NCBI GenBank assembly: GCA_964426415.1
Contig: CAYRQM010000002.1
Location: 1-64,000, forward strand
Length of the DNA stretch: 64,000 nt
Source of the DNA: UBA3792 sp964426415
GTDB lineage: Bacteria > Bacillota > Clostridia > Christensenellales > CAG-138
Direction of reading: 5' to 3'
Both the position numbers and the translations under genes were made by a program. Below are positions 34,163 through 43,540 of this stretch, in pieces. Below the pieces are notes generated by a model, which worked only from the letters and a program-made list of their open reading frames with translations, had not been told where the DNA came from and searched no databases. Position 1 is the first letter of the stretch. Each line of letters begins with the position of its first letter.

Positions 34163-35197
34163 ATGGAACTGGATCAAAGAAAGCTGCGGATTCTGCGGGC
34201 GATCATTGACGAGTACATCTTGTCCGCCAGTCCTGTGGGCAGCAAGTCCCTCAGCCAAAACCCGGAAGTGACTTGGTCGCCCGCGACGATTCGCAACGAG
34301 ATGGCAGACTTGGAGGAGCTTGGCTACTTGGAGCAGCCCCACACATCGGCGGGGCGTGTGCCGTCCGACAAGGCGTATCGGCTGTATGTCGATCAAATGA
34401 TGCAGCGCGCACAGCTTTCGGACGACGAAGCCAAGGTGCTGAAGGGCTATTTTCAAAGCCGCATCAACGGCGTCGAAACGGTGCTTCGCGCCACGGCGCA
34501 GGCGCTGTCCGAGATCACACACTACACGGCGGTGGTCTTGATGCCGGATCTTGCGGTCAACCGTTTGCGCCATGTACAGCTGGTTCCGCTGACCCAAGGC
34601 AAGGCGCTTGCGGTGGTGGTAACCGATTCGGGTGTGGCGCGGGACGCGGTCATCGACGTGCCTGCCGATATGACGCCCGACGAGCTGGTTGGCATTTCCC
34701 GCATCATCACCAAATTTTGCTACAACTGCAGAATGTCCGAGGTGCCGCGCCGCCTCAAAGATAATTTGGGCGACGAAATGTGCGGGCGCGCACAGTTTCT
34801 CAAGCGCATCTTCGACGCAATCGACGCGAACGACGAGGCGAACAGACGGCTCTTATCCCTTTCGGGCGCGACGAACATGCTGCGCTACCCCGAATACAGC
34901 GACGTCAACCGTGCTAAATCATTCTTGGCAACGGTCGAAGAAAAGGACGCGCTGTATCACCTGATGAAGAAGGCGTCCGTGATGGAATTCAGCATCACCA
35001 TCGGCGCCGAGAACGAGCAAGAAGGTCTGCAGGATTGCAGCGTCGTCACCGCAAGCTACCGTGTGAACGGCGTACAGGTCGGCACGTTCGGCGTGATCGG
35101 CCCCACACGGATGAATTACAGCCGCGTGTTGTCGGTACTCAAGGGCGTGCAGGACAATCTGACGCTGGTATTACAATCGTTTTTGAAGGAGGAGTAA
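34163..35197 (+). CDS. hrcA: Heat-inducible repressor HrcA
   Basis: A 344-aa repressor with an N-terminal winged helix (SPATIRNEMADLEELGYLEQPHTSAGRVPS) and a regulatory domain that needs GroEL to stay active. The two CIRCE sites in this window (14.24 and 34.12 kb) are its expected targets. AAGGAGG precedes the ATG. Confidence 0.97.
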   Translation: MELDQRKLRILRAIIDEYILSASPVGSKSLSQNPEVTWSPATIRNEMADLEELGYLEQPHTSAGRVPSDKAYRLYVDQMMQRAQLSDDEAKVLKGYFQSRINGVETVLRATAQALSEITHYTAVVLMPDLAVNRLRHVQLVPLTQGKALAVVVTDSGVARDAVIDVPADMTPDELVGISRIITKFCYNCRMSEVPRRLKDNLGDEMCGRAQFLKRIFDAIDANDEANRRLLSLSGATNMLRYPEYSDVNRAKSFLATVEEKDALYHLMKKASVMEFSITIGAENEQEGLQDCSVVTASYRVNGVQVGTFGVIGPTRMNYSRVLSVLKGVQDNLTLVLQSFLKEE

Positions 35198-35200
35198 GCA

Positions 35201-35809
35201 TTGGCTTCCAAGAAGAACAAGACCGAGCAGGTCGAGCAGAAGACAACGGGAAAGGAAACACCCGAGAAGAACCCCGCATCGCCCGCAGTGGAAAAGGACG
35301 AGAAGAATAAGACGACGGAGGCAGAGCCGCAAACGACGTACAGCTTGACCCAAGCCGAGATGGATCAGGTCAAAGCGCACATCGACGATCTGCAAAAGAA
35401 GCTCAACGACATGATCGCGCTGCTGCAGCGCAACCAAGCCGATTTCGAGAATTACCGCAAGCGCAACCAGTCCGTGCGTACCGACAGCTACGAAGAGGGC
35501 AAGCGCGACTGCATCACCGCAATCCTGCCCGTGCTGGACGATTTCGACCGCGTGATCGAAAGCGATTCCAAGGCGGACGGCTGGGCGGAAGGCGTCAAGC
35601 TGGTACACCGCAAGATGGTCGAGATCCTCAAAAAAGAAGGTCTCACCGAGATCGAAGCCGACGGCGCGTTCGATCCCAACCTGCACAACGCCGTTATGAC
35701 GGAATCGGTCGAAGGAACGGACAGCGGCATGGTCGTTGGCGTTCTGCAAAAGGGCTATTCCGTCAAAGACAAGATCGTGCGTCACAGCATGGTCAAAGTC
35801 TCCGAGTAG
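35201..35809 (+). CDS. grpE: Nucleotide exchange factor GrpE
   Basis: A 202-aa DnaK partner. A Lys/Glu/Thr-rich disordered N-terminus (1-45) is followed by the long dimerisation helix and C-terminal beta domain (ending with the G-V-LQKGY motif). The start is TTG 35201, seven bases after GGAGGAG, 3 nt after hrcA. Confidence 0.95.
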   Translation: MASKKNKTEQVEQKTTGKETPEKNPASPAVEKDEKNKTTEAEPQTTYSLTQAEMDQVKAHIDDLQKKLNDMIALLQRNQADFENYRKRNQSVRTDSYEEGKRDCITAILPVLDDFDRVIESDSKADGWAEGVKLVHRKMVEILKKEGLTEIEADGAFDPNLHNAVMTESVEGTDSGMVVGVLQKGYSVKDKIVRHSMVKVSE

Positions 35810-35881
35810 ACGACCGCAAGTAAACCCTACTTGTTTGGCATAAACTATCACAACGAACAGAAACATTGGAGGAATCAAACT

Positions 35882-37714
35882 ATGAGTAAAATTATCGGCA
35901 TCGACCTTGGCACGACCAATTCGTGCGTTGCAATTCTCGAGGGCGGCGACCCCGTCGTCATCCCCAACGCAGAAGGCAGCAGAACCACGCCGTCCGTCGT
36001 CTCCTTTAAGGGCAGCGAACGTTTCGTCGGCGCAATCGCAAAGCGTCAGGCGATCACCAACCCCGACCGCACGGTCTCTTCCATCAAGCGTGAGATGGGC
36101 TCTTCCTACAAAGTGACCATCGACGGCAAGGATTACACGCCGCAAGAGATCTCCGCCATGATCCTGCAAAAGCTCAAGCAGGACGCGGAAGCCTATTTGG
36201 GCGAAACGGTCACCCAAGCGGTCATCACCGTACCGGCATACTTCACCGACAGCCAACGGCAGGCGACAAAAGACGCGGGCCGCATCGCGGGTCTGGAAGT
36301 CCTCCGTATCATCAACGAGCCGACGGCGGCTGCATTGGCATACGGTCTCGATAAAGAAGCAAACCAAAAGATTTTGGTCTACGACTTGGGCGGCGGCACG
36401 TTCGACGTCTCCATCCTTGAGATCGGCGACGGCGTATTCGAAGTGCTGGCAACGGCGGGCAACAACCGTCTGGGCGGCGACGACTTTGATGCGCGTCTGA
36501 TCGACTACATCGCATCCGACTTCCTGCGCAACAACGGCATCGACCTGCGCAAAGACAAGATGGCGCTGCAGCGTCTCAAAGAAGCAGCCGAAAAGGCAAA
36601 GATCGAGCTGTCCGGCATGACCACCTGCAACGTGAACATCCCGTTCATCACGCAGGGCCCGTCCGGCCCGCTGCATCTGGACTGCACCATCACCCGTGCA
36701 AAGTTCAACGAGCTGACCGCCGACTTGGTCGACAAGACCAGAGTCTGCGTGCAAAAGGCGATGCAGGATGCAGGGCTCAATAACGCCGACATCCACAAGG
36801 TCATCTTGGTTGGCGGTTCGTCCCGTATTCCCGCCGTGCAGGATATGGTCAAGAACATCACGGGCAAAGAGCCCTTCAAGGGCATCAACCCCGACGAGTG
36901 CGTGGCGGTTGGCGCCGCGATCCAAGGCGGCGTTCTGGGCGGCGAAGTCAAAGACGTTCTGCTGCTGGATGTCACGCCGTTGTCGCTGGGCATCGAGACC
37001 GTGGGCGGCGTCTTCACCCGCCTGATCGACCGCAACACCACCATCCCCACCAAAAAGAGCCAAATCTTCTCCACGGCGGCGGACGGACAGACCAGCGTCG
37101 AAGTGCACGTCCTGCAGGGCGAGCGTGAAATGGCGCAGTACAACAAGAGCCTTGGCAGGTTCCAGTTGGCAGGCATCGCGCCCGCACCCCGCGGCGTACC
37201 GCAAATCGAAGTCACCTTCGACATCGACGCGAACGGCATCGTCCATGTCTCCGCAAAGGATCTCGGCACGGGCAATCAGCAGCAGGTCACCATCACGGCT
37301 TCGACCAATCTGAACGAAGACGAGATCAAGAAGGCGGTTGCCGAAGCAGAGCGGTTTGCCAATGAGGACAAAGCACGCAAGGAAGCGGCGGAAACCCGCA
37401 ACCATGCGGATCAGCTGGTCTACACCACCGAAAAGACGCTGCGCGACCTTGGCGACAAGATCGACGCGGGCGACAAGTCCAAAGTCGAATCGGCAGTGGC
37501 AGACCTCAAAAAGGCGCTCGAAGGCACCGATGACGCCAAGATAAAAGAAGAGACCGAGAAATGCACGCAGTTGAGTTACGACGTCTTTGGCAAGATCTAT
37601 CAACAGGCGGAGCAGCAACAGCAGCAGCAACAGTCTGCGGGCGCGCAGCCCAACGACGGGCAGCAGCCCCCGAAGGACAACGTAGTGGACGCGGATTACG
37701 AGGTTGTTGACTAA
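35882..37714 (+). CDS. dnaK: Chaperone DnaK (Hsp70)
   Basis: A 610-aa Hsp70 with the ATPase signatures IGIDLGTTNSC and DLGGGTFDVSIL, the substrate-binding domain and a Gln-rich lid end (QQQQQQQ near residue 585). Third gene of the HrcA operon. ATG 35882 follows TTGGAGGA. Confidence 0.98.
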   Translation: MSKIIGIDLGTTNSCVAILEGGDPVVIPNAEGSRTTPSVVSFKGSERFVGAIAKRQAITNPDRTVSSIKREMGSSYKVTIDGKDYTPQEISAMILQKLKQDAEAYLGETVTQAVITVPAYFTDSQRQATKDAGRIAGLEVLRIINEPTAAALAYGLDKEANQKILVYDLGGGTFDVSILEIGDGVFEVLATAGNNRLGGDDFDARLIDYIASDFLRNNGIDLRKDKMALQRLKEAAEKAKIELSGMTTCNVNIPFITQGPSGPLHLDCTITRAKFNELTADLVDKTRVCVQKAMQDAGLNNADIHKVILVGGSSRIPAVQDMVKNITGKEPFKGINPDECVAVGAAIQGGVLGGEVKDVLLLDVTPLSLGIETVGGVFTRLIDRNTTIPTKKSQIFSTAADGQTSVEVHVLQGEREMAQYNKSLGRFQLAGIAPAPRGVPQIEVTFDIDANGIVHVSAKDLGTGNQQQVTITASTNLNEDEIKKAVAEAERFANEDKARKEAAETRNHADQLVYTTEKTLRDLGDKIDAGDKSKVESAVADLKKALEGTDDAKIKEETEKCTQLSYDVFGKIYQQAEQQQQQQQSAGAQPNDGQQPPKDNVVDADYEVVD

Positions 37715-37738
37715 TCCCGTTCCATAGAATAAAATAGG

Positions 37739-37763
37739 TCGGGCGAGCCATTTGCTCGCCCGA
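37739..37763 (+). promoter_or_regulatory. Strong hairpin in the dnaK-dnaJ intergenic region
   Basis: A perfect 10-bp stem TCGGGCGAGC/GCTCGCCCGA with a 5-nt loop, followed by TTGTGAGG, which contains the dnaJ SD. The T-run is too poor for an efficient terminator. It may act as a partial terminator or 3'-stabiliser that lowers DnaJ relative to DnaK. Confidence 0.7.
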
Positions 37764-37778
37764 TTGTGAGGTATGGTT

Positions 37779-38888
37779 GTGGCAGAGAAGAAAGATTACT
37801 ACGAAGTGTTGGGCGTCGACAAAAACGCTTCGGCAGATGAGATTAAAAGCGCGTTTCGCAAGAAAGCAAAAACGTGCCATCCCGACTTGAATCCGGGCGA
37901 CAAGCAAAAAGAAGCCGAGTTCAAAGAGCTGAATGAAGCCTATGAGGTCTTGTCCGACGCGGACAAACGCGCGAAGTACGACCAATTCGGTCATGCCGCG
38001 TTCGACCAAGCTGCGGGCGGCGCAAACCCGTTCCAAGGCGCAGACTTTGGCTTTGGCGACATCTTCAGCACGATTTTCGGCGGGTTCGGACAGCAAACGC
38101 AGACCAATCGCAACGCGCCCATGGCGGGCGACGATTTGCGATACAACATGACCATCAGCTTCGAAGAAGCGGCGTTTGGCGTCGAAAAAGAGTTCAACGT
38201 CATGCGCGAGGAGATCTGCGCAACCTGCGGCGGTTCGGGCGCAAAGCCCGGGACACAGCCGTCGCGCTGTCAAACGTGCAAGGGCACGGGGCAGGTGCGC
38301 ACGCAGCAGAACACCATCTTTGGCGCGTCGTACGTCACGCGCCCCTGTTCCGCGTGTAAGGGCACAGGCAAGATCATCACCGAGCCGTGTACAGACTGCC
38401 GCGGCAACGGGCGTGTGCGCAAGTCCAAGCGGCTTACCCTGCGCATCCCTGCCGGCATCGACGACGGGCAGACCATCAACATGCGCAACGAGGGCGACGC
38501 GGGCTTCAAGAGCGGGCCGAGGGGCAACCTGTATGTCACCATCTCCGTCCGTGCGCACGAGCGCTTTGTCCGCCGCGGAAGCGACCTGCTGCTCAACATG
38601 AACATCCCATACACCATCGCGGTGCTGGGCGGCGAGATCACCGTGCCAACCCTTTCGGGACAGGTCAAGCAGACCATTCCCGCGGGCACGCAAAACGGCA
38701 CCACCTTCCGCCTGCGGGAGCAGGGGGTGCAGCGGCTGCAACAGACGGGGAAGGGCGACCTGCTGGTTACCATGAACGTCGATATTCCCAAGCGCGTGAC
38801 CGATCAACAGCGCAGCCTTTTGGAGCAGCTTGCCGAGCTGGAAGGTTCGGCTGTCCCCATGAAGCGCAAGCGCACCATCTTCAAATAA
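37779..38888 (+). CDS. dnaJ: Chaperone DnaJ (Hsp40)
   Basis: A 369-aa complete DnaJ: J domain with HPD, short Gly/Phe region, four CxxCxGxG-type zinc repeats (CATCGGSG, CQTCKGTG, CSACKGTG, CTDCRGNG) and C-terminal substrate-binding domains. I chose GTG 37779, 7 nt after GAGG, giving the standard N-terminus AEKKDYYEVLG; ATG 37773 would be only 1 nt from the SD. Last gene of the HrcA operon. Confidence 0.96.
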   Translation: MAEKKDYYEVLGVDKNASADEIKSAFRKKAKTCHPDLNPGDKQKEAEFKELNEAYEVLSDADKRAKYDQFGHAAFDQAAGGANPFQGADFGFGDIFSTIFGGFGQQTQTNRNAPMAGDDLRYNMTISFEEAAFGVEKEFNVMREEICATCGGSGAKPGTQPSRCQTCKGTGQVRTQQNTIFGASYVTRPCSACKGTGKIITEPCTDCRGNGRVRKSKRLTLRIPAGIDDGQTINMRNEGDAGFKSGPRGNLYVTISVRAHERFVRRGSDLLLNMNIPYTIAVLGGEITVPTLSGQVKQTIPAGTQNGTTFRLREQGVQRLQQTGKGDLLVTMNVDIPKRVTDQQRSLLEQLAELEGSAVPMKRKRTIFK

Positions 38889-38901
38889 CGACACAAACCA
38901 A

Positions 38902-38930
38902 AACGACCGTCCGAAAGGGCGGCCGTTTTT
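38902..38930 (+). terminator. Terminator after dnaJ, probably bidirectional
   Basis: A 10-bp stem with one mismatch and one wobble around a GAAA loop (ACGACCGTCC/GGGCGGCCGT), then TTTTT; T-rich on the other strand too, where the DNA methyltransferase ends. Confidence 0.8.
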
Positions 38931-38953
38931 GCATGAGAGGGAATGGAATCGCC

Positions 38954-40156
38954 TTATGCGTCGATGGTGAAGAACGCCTGTTGCCCCAGCGCGTTGACCA
39001 CCTGCAGCACGGGTGTTTTGGAGGCGGGCAGCGGGAGGGTCAAAGGCAGCTTGGGCGCACAGTTGGTGGCGACGGCGCAGAAACACTTTTTCTGGACGGT
39101 GCCGACGGCGCAATACACCAGCGGCATGGGCGTTTCGTCGAAGACCGCGTTTTGAAGCTTCAGCGTGCAGACGCCCTTGCGCAAGACCACCTCGCAGTCT
39201 ACGCGGCAAGGCGTCTTGTCGGGCGGGTAGACGAGGGAAAAGGACTGCTCGGACTGGTCGAACAGGTCGCGTTCGCTGCTGACGGACAGGAGCCGCTTGC
39301 GCAGCATGTACATGGCGACGGGACTGGCGTCCACCGTCAAAAAGCGGCGATTGCATTTTGCCGCAACCGTTGCCGTTGTGCCGCTGCCCGAAAACAAATC
39401 CATGACCAAATCGCCCTCTTTTGAGGACGCCAACAGGATGCGGCGCAGCAGCGCTTCTGGCTTTTGCGTGGCGTATCCGTTGCGTTCGCTGTCCCGCTGC
39501 TGCAAATGCTCAATGTCCGTCCAAACATCGGACGGGAAGACGAGCGCGTCCTCGTAATAGGTGTAGAGCTTTCCGTTGGAACGAATCGAGAAGCCGACCC
39601 GTCCATCTGCATCGACAAAGCGTTTCATGTGGTTGCGCCGTTCCGTTCCGCGCGGCACGCCCACGGCGCGAATGTCGAAGTAGACGGCGCGGCTCTTGCG
39701 GTAAAAGAGGATGGTATCGTGCTTGCGCGGATAGTAGCGCGTGCTGCGGCCGCCCGACTTGTAGCTCCAGATGATTTCGTTCATGAAATTGGATTCACCG
39801 AAAATTTCATCCAAAAGGCTGCGCATCTTGCCGCTCATGCGATAGTCGACGTGCAGGTAAATCGACCCGCTTGCGTTCAACAGCACGCGGCATGCGGTCA
39901 GGATGCGGCGCATCCACGCGACGTATTCCGATACGGTTAGATTGTCGTCGTAAAGCAGGACGGTTTTGGCTTGCTTACCGCGTCCGATCTTGAGCTTGAA
40001 GGAATCGCCCGTGTGAAACGGGGGATCGAGGTAGATGAGCTGCACCGAATTCGCATAGTCGCGGGTCAAAGCTTTGAGCTGTTCCTCGGCGCGTCCCAGC
40101 AGAAATGTGCCGTTTCCACCCGTCGCGTGCAGTTCTTCCGTGCAATACAGTCGCAT
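38954..40156 (-). CDS. Orphan DNA methyltransferase (beta-class, DPPF)
   Basis: A 400-aa SAM-dependent amino-methyltransferase. Catalytic motif DPPF (44-47) precedes the SAM-binding FSGSGTT (about 255), the order of beta-class N6-adenine or N4-cytosine enzymes. A region of about 110 residues after the SAM motif, starting SLVYPPDKTPCRV, is extra and beta-rich. No restriction endonuclease or specificity gene is adjacent, so it is a solitary, perhaps regulatory, methylase; recognition site unknown. ATG 40156 with GTGGAGG is preferred to GTG 40168, which lies inside the SD. Confidence 0.87.
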   Translation of the reverse strand: MRLYCTEELHATGGNGTFLLGRAEEQLKALTRDYANSVQLIYLDPPFHTGDSFKLKIGRGKQAKTVLLYDDNLTVSEYVAWMRRILTACRVLLNASGSIYLHVDYRMSGKMRSLLDEIFGESNFMNEIIWSYKSGGRSTRYYPRKHDTILFYRKSRAVYFDIRAVGVPRGTERRNHMKRFVDADGRVGFSIRSNGKLYTYYEDALVFPSDVWTDIEHLQQRDSERNGYATQKPEALLRRILLASSKEGDLVMDLFSGSGTTATVAAKCNRRFLTVDASPVAMYMLRKRLLSVSSERDLFDQSEQSFSLVYPPDKTPCRVDCEVVLRKGVCTLKLQNAVFDETPMPLVYCAVGTVQKKCFCAVATNCAPKLPLTLPLPASKTPVLQVVNALGQQAFFTIDA

Positions 40157-40284
40157 AGCAGCCTCCACAACCTCTTTTTCTCTATTTTACAAGATGTTGT
40201 GGGCAAATACAAGTGCAAATACAACATCATCCGTGAAATTCTGCGATTTTTCTGAAGTTCTCTGCAAAATTCATATTCTGTTGG

Positions 40285-40313
40285 TTGACAGCATAAAAGA
40301 AGTATGCTACCTT
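40285..40313 (+). promoter_or_regulatory. Sigma-A promoter of glmM
   Basis: Perfect TTGACA, a 17-nt spacer and TACCTT, 30 nt before glmM. Confidence 0.75.
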
Positions 40314-40343
40314 TGTAACCGTTGAAAGAAACTGGAGGATGCT

Positions 40344-41696
40344 ATGTCGAAGTATTTTGGAACGGACGGCTTTCGTGGGGAAGCCAACGTCAAACTCACG
40401 GTGGAGCATGCGTTCCAAGTAGGACGCTTTCTCGGCTGGTACTACGGCCGCACGCGCAAAGCAAAGGTCGTGATTGGCAAGGATACGCGGTTGAGCAGCT
40501 ATATGTTCGAAAACGCCTTGACCGCAGGACTGACCGCATCCGGTGCGGACGTCTATCTGCTGCACGTCACCACCACGCCTTCGGTGTCTTATGTGACCCG
40601 CGTCGAAGATTTTGACCTTGGCATCATGATTTCCGCCAGCCACAACATCTACTACGACAACGGCATCAAGCTCATCAACCAAGACGGTGAAAAAATGGAA
40701 GACGCCGTCATTGCCGAGATCGAGCGCTATTTGGATCATGAAATTCCCGAAGCGCCGTATGCCACCCGCGAAGCCATCGGCAGGGTGGTCGACTATGCGG
40801 CGGGACGCAATCGCTACATCGGCTATCTCATCTCCCTTGCGACCCAGTCCTATAAGGGCATGCGCATCGGGCTGGACTGCGCGAACGGCAGCACTTGGCA
40901 AATTGCAAAGAGCGTGTTTGACGCGCTGGGCGCCGACACCTTCGTCATTCACAACGCGCCCGACGGCTGCAACGTCAACCGCGACTGCGGCTCCACCCAC
41001 ATCGAATCGCTGCAGCGCTTGGTCGACGAGATGCATTTGGACGTCGGGTTTGCCTTCGACGGCGACGCCGACCGCTGCTTGGCGGTGGACGAAACGGGCG
41101 CTGTGCTCAACGGCGACCATATCCTGTACATCTACGGATGCTACATGAAGGAGCGCGACAAGCTCAAAAACAACACCATCGTCACCACCGTCATGTCCAA
41201 CTTCGGGCTGTACAAGGCGCTGGACGCGGTGGGCATCCAATACGAAAAAACCGCCGTGGGCGACAAATACGTCTACGAGAATATGCGCGAGAACGGCCAC
41301 GCCATCGGCGGCGAGCAAAGCGGCCACATCATCTTCTCTAAGTACGCCAACACAGGCGACGGCGTGCTGACCGCCATCAAGCTGATGCAGGTCATTTTGG
41401 ACAAAAAGACCAAGCTGTCCGCGCTTGCGGCGCCTGTCAAGATGTATCCGCAGGTGCTCAAGAACGTGGTCGTCACCGACAAGGAACGCACCTTGGCGGA
41501 CGACGGCGTACAGGCGGCGGTGGATGCGGCTGCCGCTTGCTTGGGCGACAATGGCCGCGTGCTGCTTCGCGCCAGCGGCACCGAGCCGGTCTTGCGCGTG
41601 ATGGCGGAAGCAACCACGTTTGCTATGTGCAATGCGCAGGTCGACGACATCATCGACGCCATGCAGCAGCGCGGATATCTGGTACGGGTGAAATAG
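40344..41696 (+). CDS. glmM: Phosphoglucosamine mutase
   Basis: A 450-aa alpha-phosphohexomutase: FGTDGFRG start, phosphoserine loop ISASHN, metal loop DGDADR, sugar loop GGEQSGH and phosphate-binding RASGTEP. It converts glucosamine-6-P to glucosamine-1-P for UDP-GlcNAc. The next gene encodes a left-handed beta-helix protein likely in the same pathway. Confidence 0.92.
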   Translation: MSKYFGTDGFRGEANVKLTVEHAFQVGRFLGWYYGRTRKAKVVIGKDTRLSSYMFENALTAGLTASGADVYLLHVTTTPSVSYVTRVEDFDLGIMISASHNIYYDNGIKLINQDGEKMEDAVIAEIERYLDHEIPEAPYATREAIGRVVDYAAGRNRYIGYLISLATQSYKGMRIGLDCANGSTWQIAKSVFDALGADTFVIHNAPDGCNVNRDCGSTHIESLQRLVDEMHLDVGFAFDGDADRCLAVDETGAVLNGDHILYIYGCYMKERDKLKNNTIVTTVMSNFGLYKALDAVGIQYEKTAVGDKYVYENMRENGHAIGGEQSGHIIFSKYANTGDGVLTAIKLMQVILDKKTKLSALAAPVKMYPQVLKNVVVTDKERTLADDGVQAAVDAAAACLGDNGRVLLRASGTEPVLRVMAEATTFAMCNAQVDDIIDAMQQRGYLVRVK

Positions 41697-41697
41697 C

Positions 41698-42360
41698 ATG
41701 ATAGAAATTTCCGAATTGCTCGATTTGGAGCATACCATCGCCAAGGAACTGTTTGCAGGCAAGACCTACCCGTGGGAGGTGCTTTCCGACCTGTCCGATT
41801 TCATCTGCCGCTTGGGGGCGACGCTCCCCAAAGACGAGTTTGCCCATCCCGCAGAAACCGTGTGGATTGCCAAGGACGCCATCGTGTACCCAAGCGCGTT
41901 CATCAACGGTCCCTGCATCATCGACCACGGCGCCGAGGTGCGGCACTGCGCATTCATTCGCGGCAGCGCCATCATCGGCAAACACTGCGTCGTCGGCAAT
42001 TCCGCAGAGCTGAAAAACGCTTTGCTGTTCGACAACGTTCAAACGCCGCACTACAACTATGTGGGCGATTCCATCTTGGGCTACAAGAGCCACATGGGCG
42101 CAGGCGCCGTCACGTCCAACGTCAAAAGCGACAAAACGCTTGTGGTGGTAAAGGACGGCGAACAACTTTTTCCCACGCTGCGCAAAAAGTTTGGCGCGTG
42201 CCTTGGCGACTATGTCGAAATCGGCTGCAACGCCGTTCTGAACCCCGGCACCATCGTCGGGCGCAACAGCAGCGTCTATCCCACAAGCTGCGTCCGCGGC
42301 GTCGTTCCCGCCGACTCCATCCATAAGGATGACGGCACGGTCGTGCAGCGTCACAAATAA
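41698..42360 (+). CDS. Left-handed beta-helix acyltransferase/nucleotidyltransferase-like protein
   Basis: A 220-aa protein with hexapeptide repeats from about residue 55 to 205 (AIVYPSAFINGPCIIDHGAE pattern), resembling the acetyltransferase half of GlmU without the pyrophosphorylase half. It starts 1 nt after glmM, so a role in UDP-GlcNAc synthesis, such as acetylating glucosamine-1-P, is reasonable but unproven. Confidence 0.8.
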   Translation: MIEISELLDLEHTIAKELFAGKTYPWEVLSDLSDFICRLGATLPKDEFAHPAETVWIAKDAIVYPSAFINGPCIIDHGAEVRHCAFIRGSAIIGKHCVVGNSAELKNALLFDNVQTPHYNYVGDSILGYKSHMGAGAVTSNVKSDKTLVVVKDGEQLFPTLRKKFGACLGDYVEIGCNAVLNPGTIVGRNSSVYPTSCVRGVVPADSIHKDDGTVVQRHK

Positions 42361-42387
42361 TATATTTTCTGTTCGCAGCGATTCTGC

Positions 42388-42416
42388 TTGACAAGCAAGC
42401 GAACAGGTAGTAAACT
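42388..42416 (+). promoter_or_regulatory. Sigma-A promoter of rplJ-rplL
   Basis: Perfect TTGACA, a 17-nt spacer and TAAACT directly before the L10 leader. Confidence 0.85.
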
Positions 42417-42420
42417 GTCA

Positions 42421-42536
42421 AAGGTTAAGTTCCGTCGCCATAGACAGCCGGTGTCGCGCAAGCGAGTAAATCCTGCCGAGGTAGACTCAAACAACGATTT
42501 GTTTCAGTCCTCTTGCTATGCGGCGAGAGGACTTTT
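42421..42536 (+). promoter_or_regulatory. Ribosomal protein L10 leader with attenuator
   Basis: The leader has the conserved CCGTCGCCATAGACAG and TCCTGCCGAGGT segments of the L10-leader family, a mimic of the L10-binding site in 23S rRNA. At 42506-42536 an 11-bp stem (AGTCCTCTTGC/GCGAGAGGACT) with TTTT forms an intrinsic attenuator. L10(L12)4 binding to the leader represses rplJ-rplL expression. Confidence 0.9.
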
Positions 42537-42559
42537 CAATTCTACAAGGAGGTACAACC

Positions 42560-43105
42560 ATGGCAAATGCAAAGATTATCGAAACGAAAGCTGCGCAGGT
42601 AGCAGAGGTAGCCGAGAAAATCAAAAAGGCGAAATCTGTCATTCTGTTCGACTATCGCGGTCTGACCGTTGCCGAAGTGACCGATCTCCGTACCGAAATG
42701 CGCAAAGAGGGCATCGAGTATGTCGTTCTCAAGAATCATTGCGTCCGTCGCGCTTGCGAATCCGTAGGCATCGACGCAAAGATTGACGATATGCTGCACG
42801 GCCCCAGCGCGTTCGCTTTCGGTTACGACGACGCAGTCGCACCGGCGCGCGTTCTCAAGAACTTCATCAAGAAGTCCAAGAAATGCGAATTCAAGGGCGG
42901 CATCGTAGAAGGCACCGTGTCCACGGCAGCCGAAGTCGAAGCGATTGCTGATCTGCCGGCACGCGAAGTCCTGATCGCGCGCTTGTTGGGCAGCATGATG
43001 TCCCCGATCTCCGGTCTTGCAATCGTGCTCGACCAGATCGCAAAGGCAAAGGATGTTCCTGCAGCTGCAGAAGCGCCTGCCGAAGCACCCGCACAGGAAG
43101 CATAA
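42560..43105 (+). CDS. rplJ: 50S ribosomal protein L10
   Basis: A 181-aa stalk-base protein with the FDYRGLTVAEVTDLR and LKN segments typical of L10 and an Ala/Glu-rich C-terminal helix that binds L7/L12 dimers. AAGGAGG precedes ATG 42560. Expression is controlled by the upstream leader. Confidence 0.97.
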   Translation: MANAKIIETKAAQVAEVAEKIKKAKSVILFDYRGLTVAEVTDLRTEMRKEGIEYVVLKNHCVRRACESVGIDAKIDDMLHGPSAFAFGYDDAVAPARVLKNFIKKSKKCEFKGGIVEGTVSTAAEVEAIADLPAREVLIARLLGSMMSPISGLAIVLDQIAKAKDVPAAAEAPAEAPAQEA

Positions 43106-43156
43106 CCACCAAACGGCATAGCCGTACCAACCAAAAATTTATTAAGGAGAATTACA

Positions 43157-43525
43157 ATGAATAAGGAACAACTGATTGCAGACATCAAGGCAATGTCCGT
43201 ATTGGAGCTGAGCGAGCTTGTGAAAGCCCTCGAAGAAGAGTTTGGCGTATCCGCAGCCGCATCCGCAGTCGCCGTTGCAGGCCCCGCCGCAGCAGCAGAA
43301 GAAGTCGAAGAGAAGACCGAGTTTGACGTCATTTTGAAGGACATCGGCGCTGAGAAGATCAAGGTCATCAAGGTCGTCCGTGAGCAGACCGGTCTGGGCC
43401 TGAAGGAAGCCAAAGAAGTCGTTGACAACGCCCCCAAGGCTGTCAAAGAAGGCATCTCCAAGGAAGACGCCGAGAAGCTCGTTGCCGCTTTCAAGGAAGT
43501 CGGCGCAACCTGCGAAATCAAATAA
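43157..43525 (+). CDS. rplL: 50S ribosomal protein L7/L12
   Basis: A 122-aa stalk protein: N-terminal dimerisation helices, Ala/Val hinge and C-terminal domain (KIKVIKVVREQTGLGLKEAK) that recruits translation factors. Second and last gene of the rplJ operon; rplK-rplA and rpoB are not neighbours here. Confidence 0.98.
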   Translation: MNKEQLIADIKAMSVLELSELVKALEEEFGVSAAASAVAVAGPAAAAEEVEEKTEFDVILKDIGAEKIKVIKVVREQTGLGLKEAKEVVDNAPKAVKEGISKEDAEKLVAAFKEVGATCEIK

Positions 43526-43540
43526 TTCCCGCACCCATGG

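Noticed and set aside
35171..37630. 819-codon open frame antisense to grpE-dnaK
   Set aside because: A reverse-frame artefact of GC-rich codon use across two certain genes.
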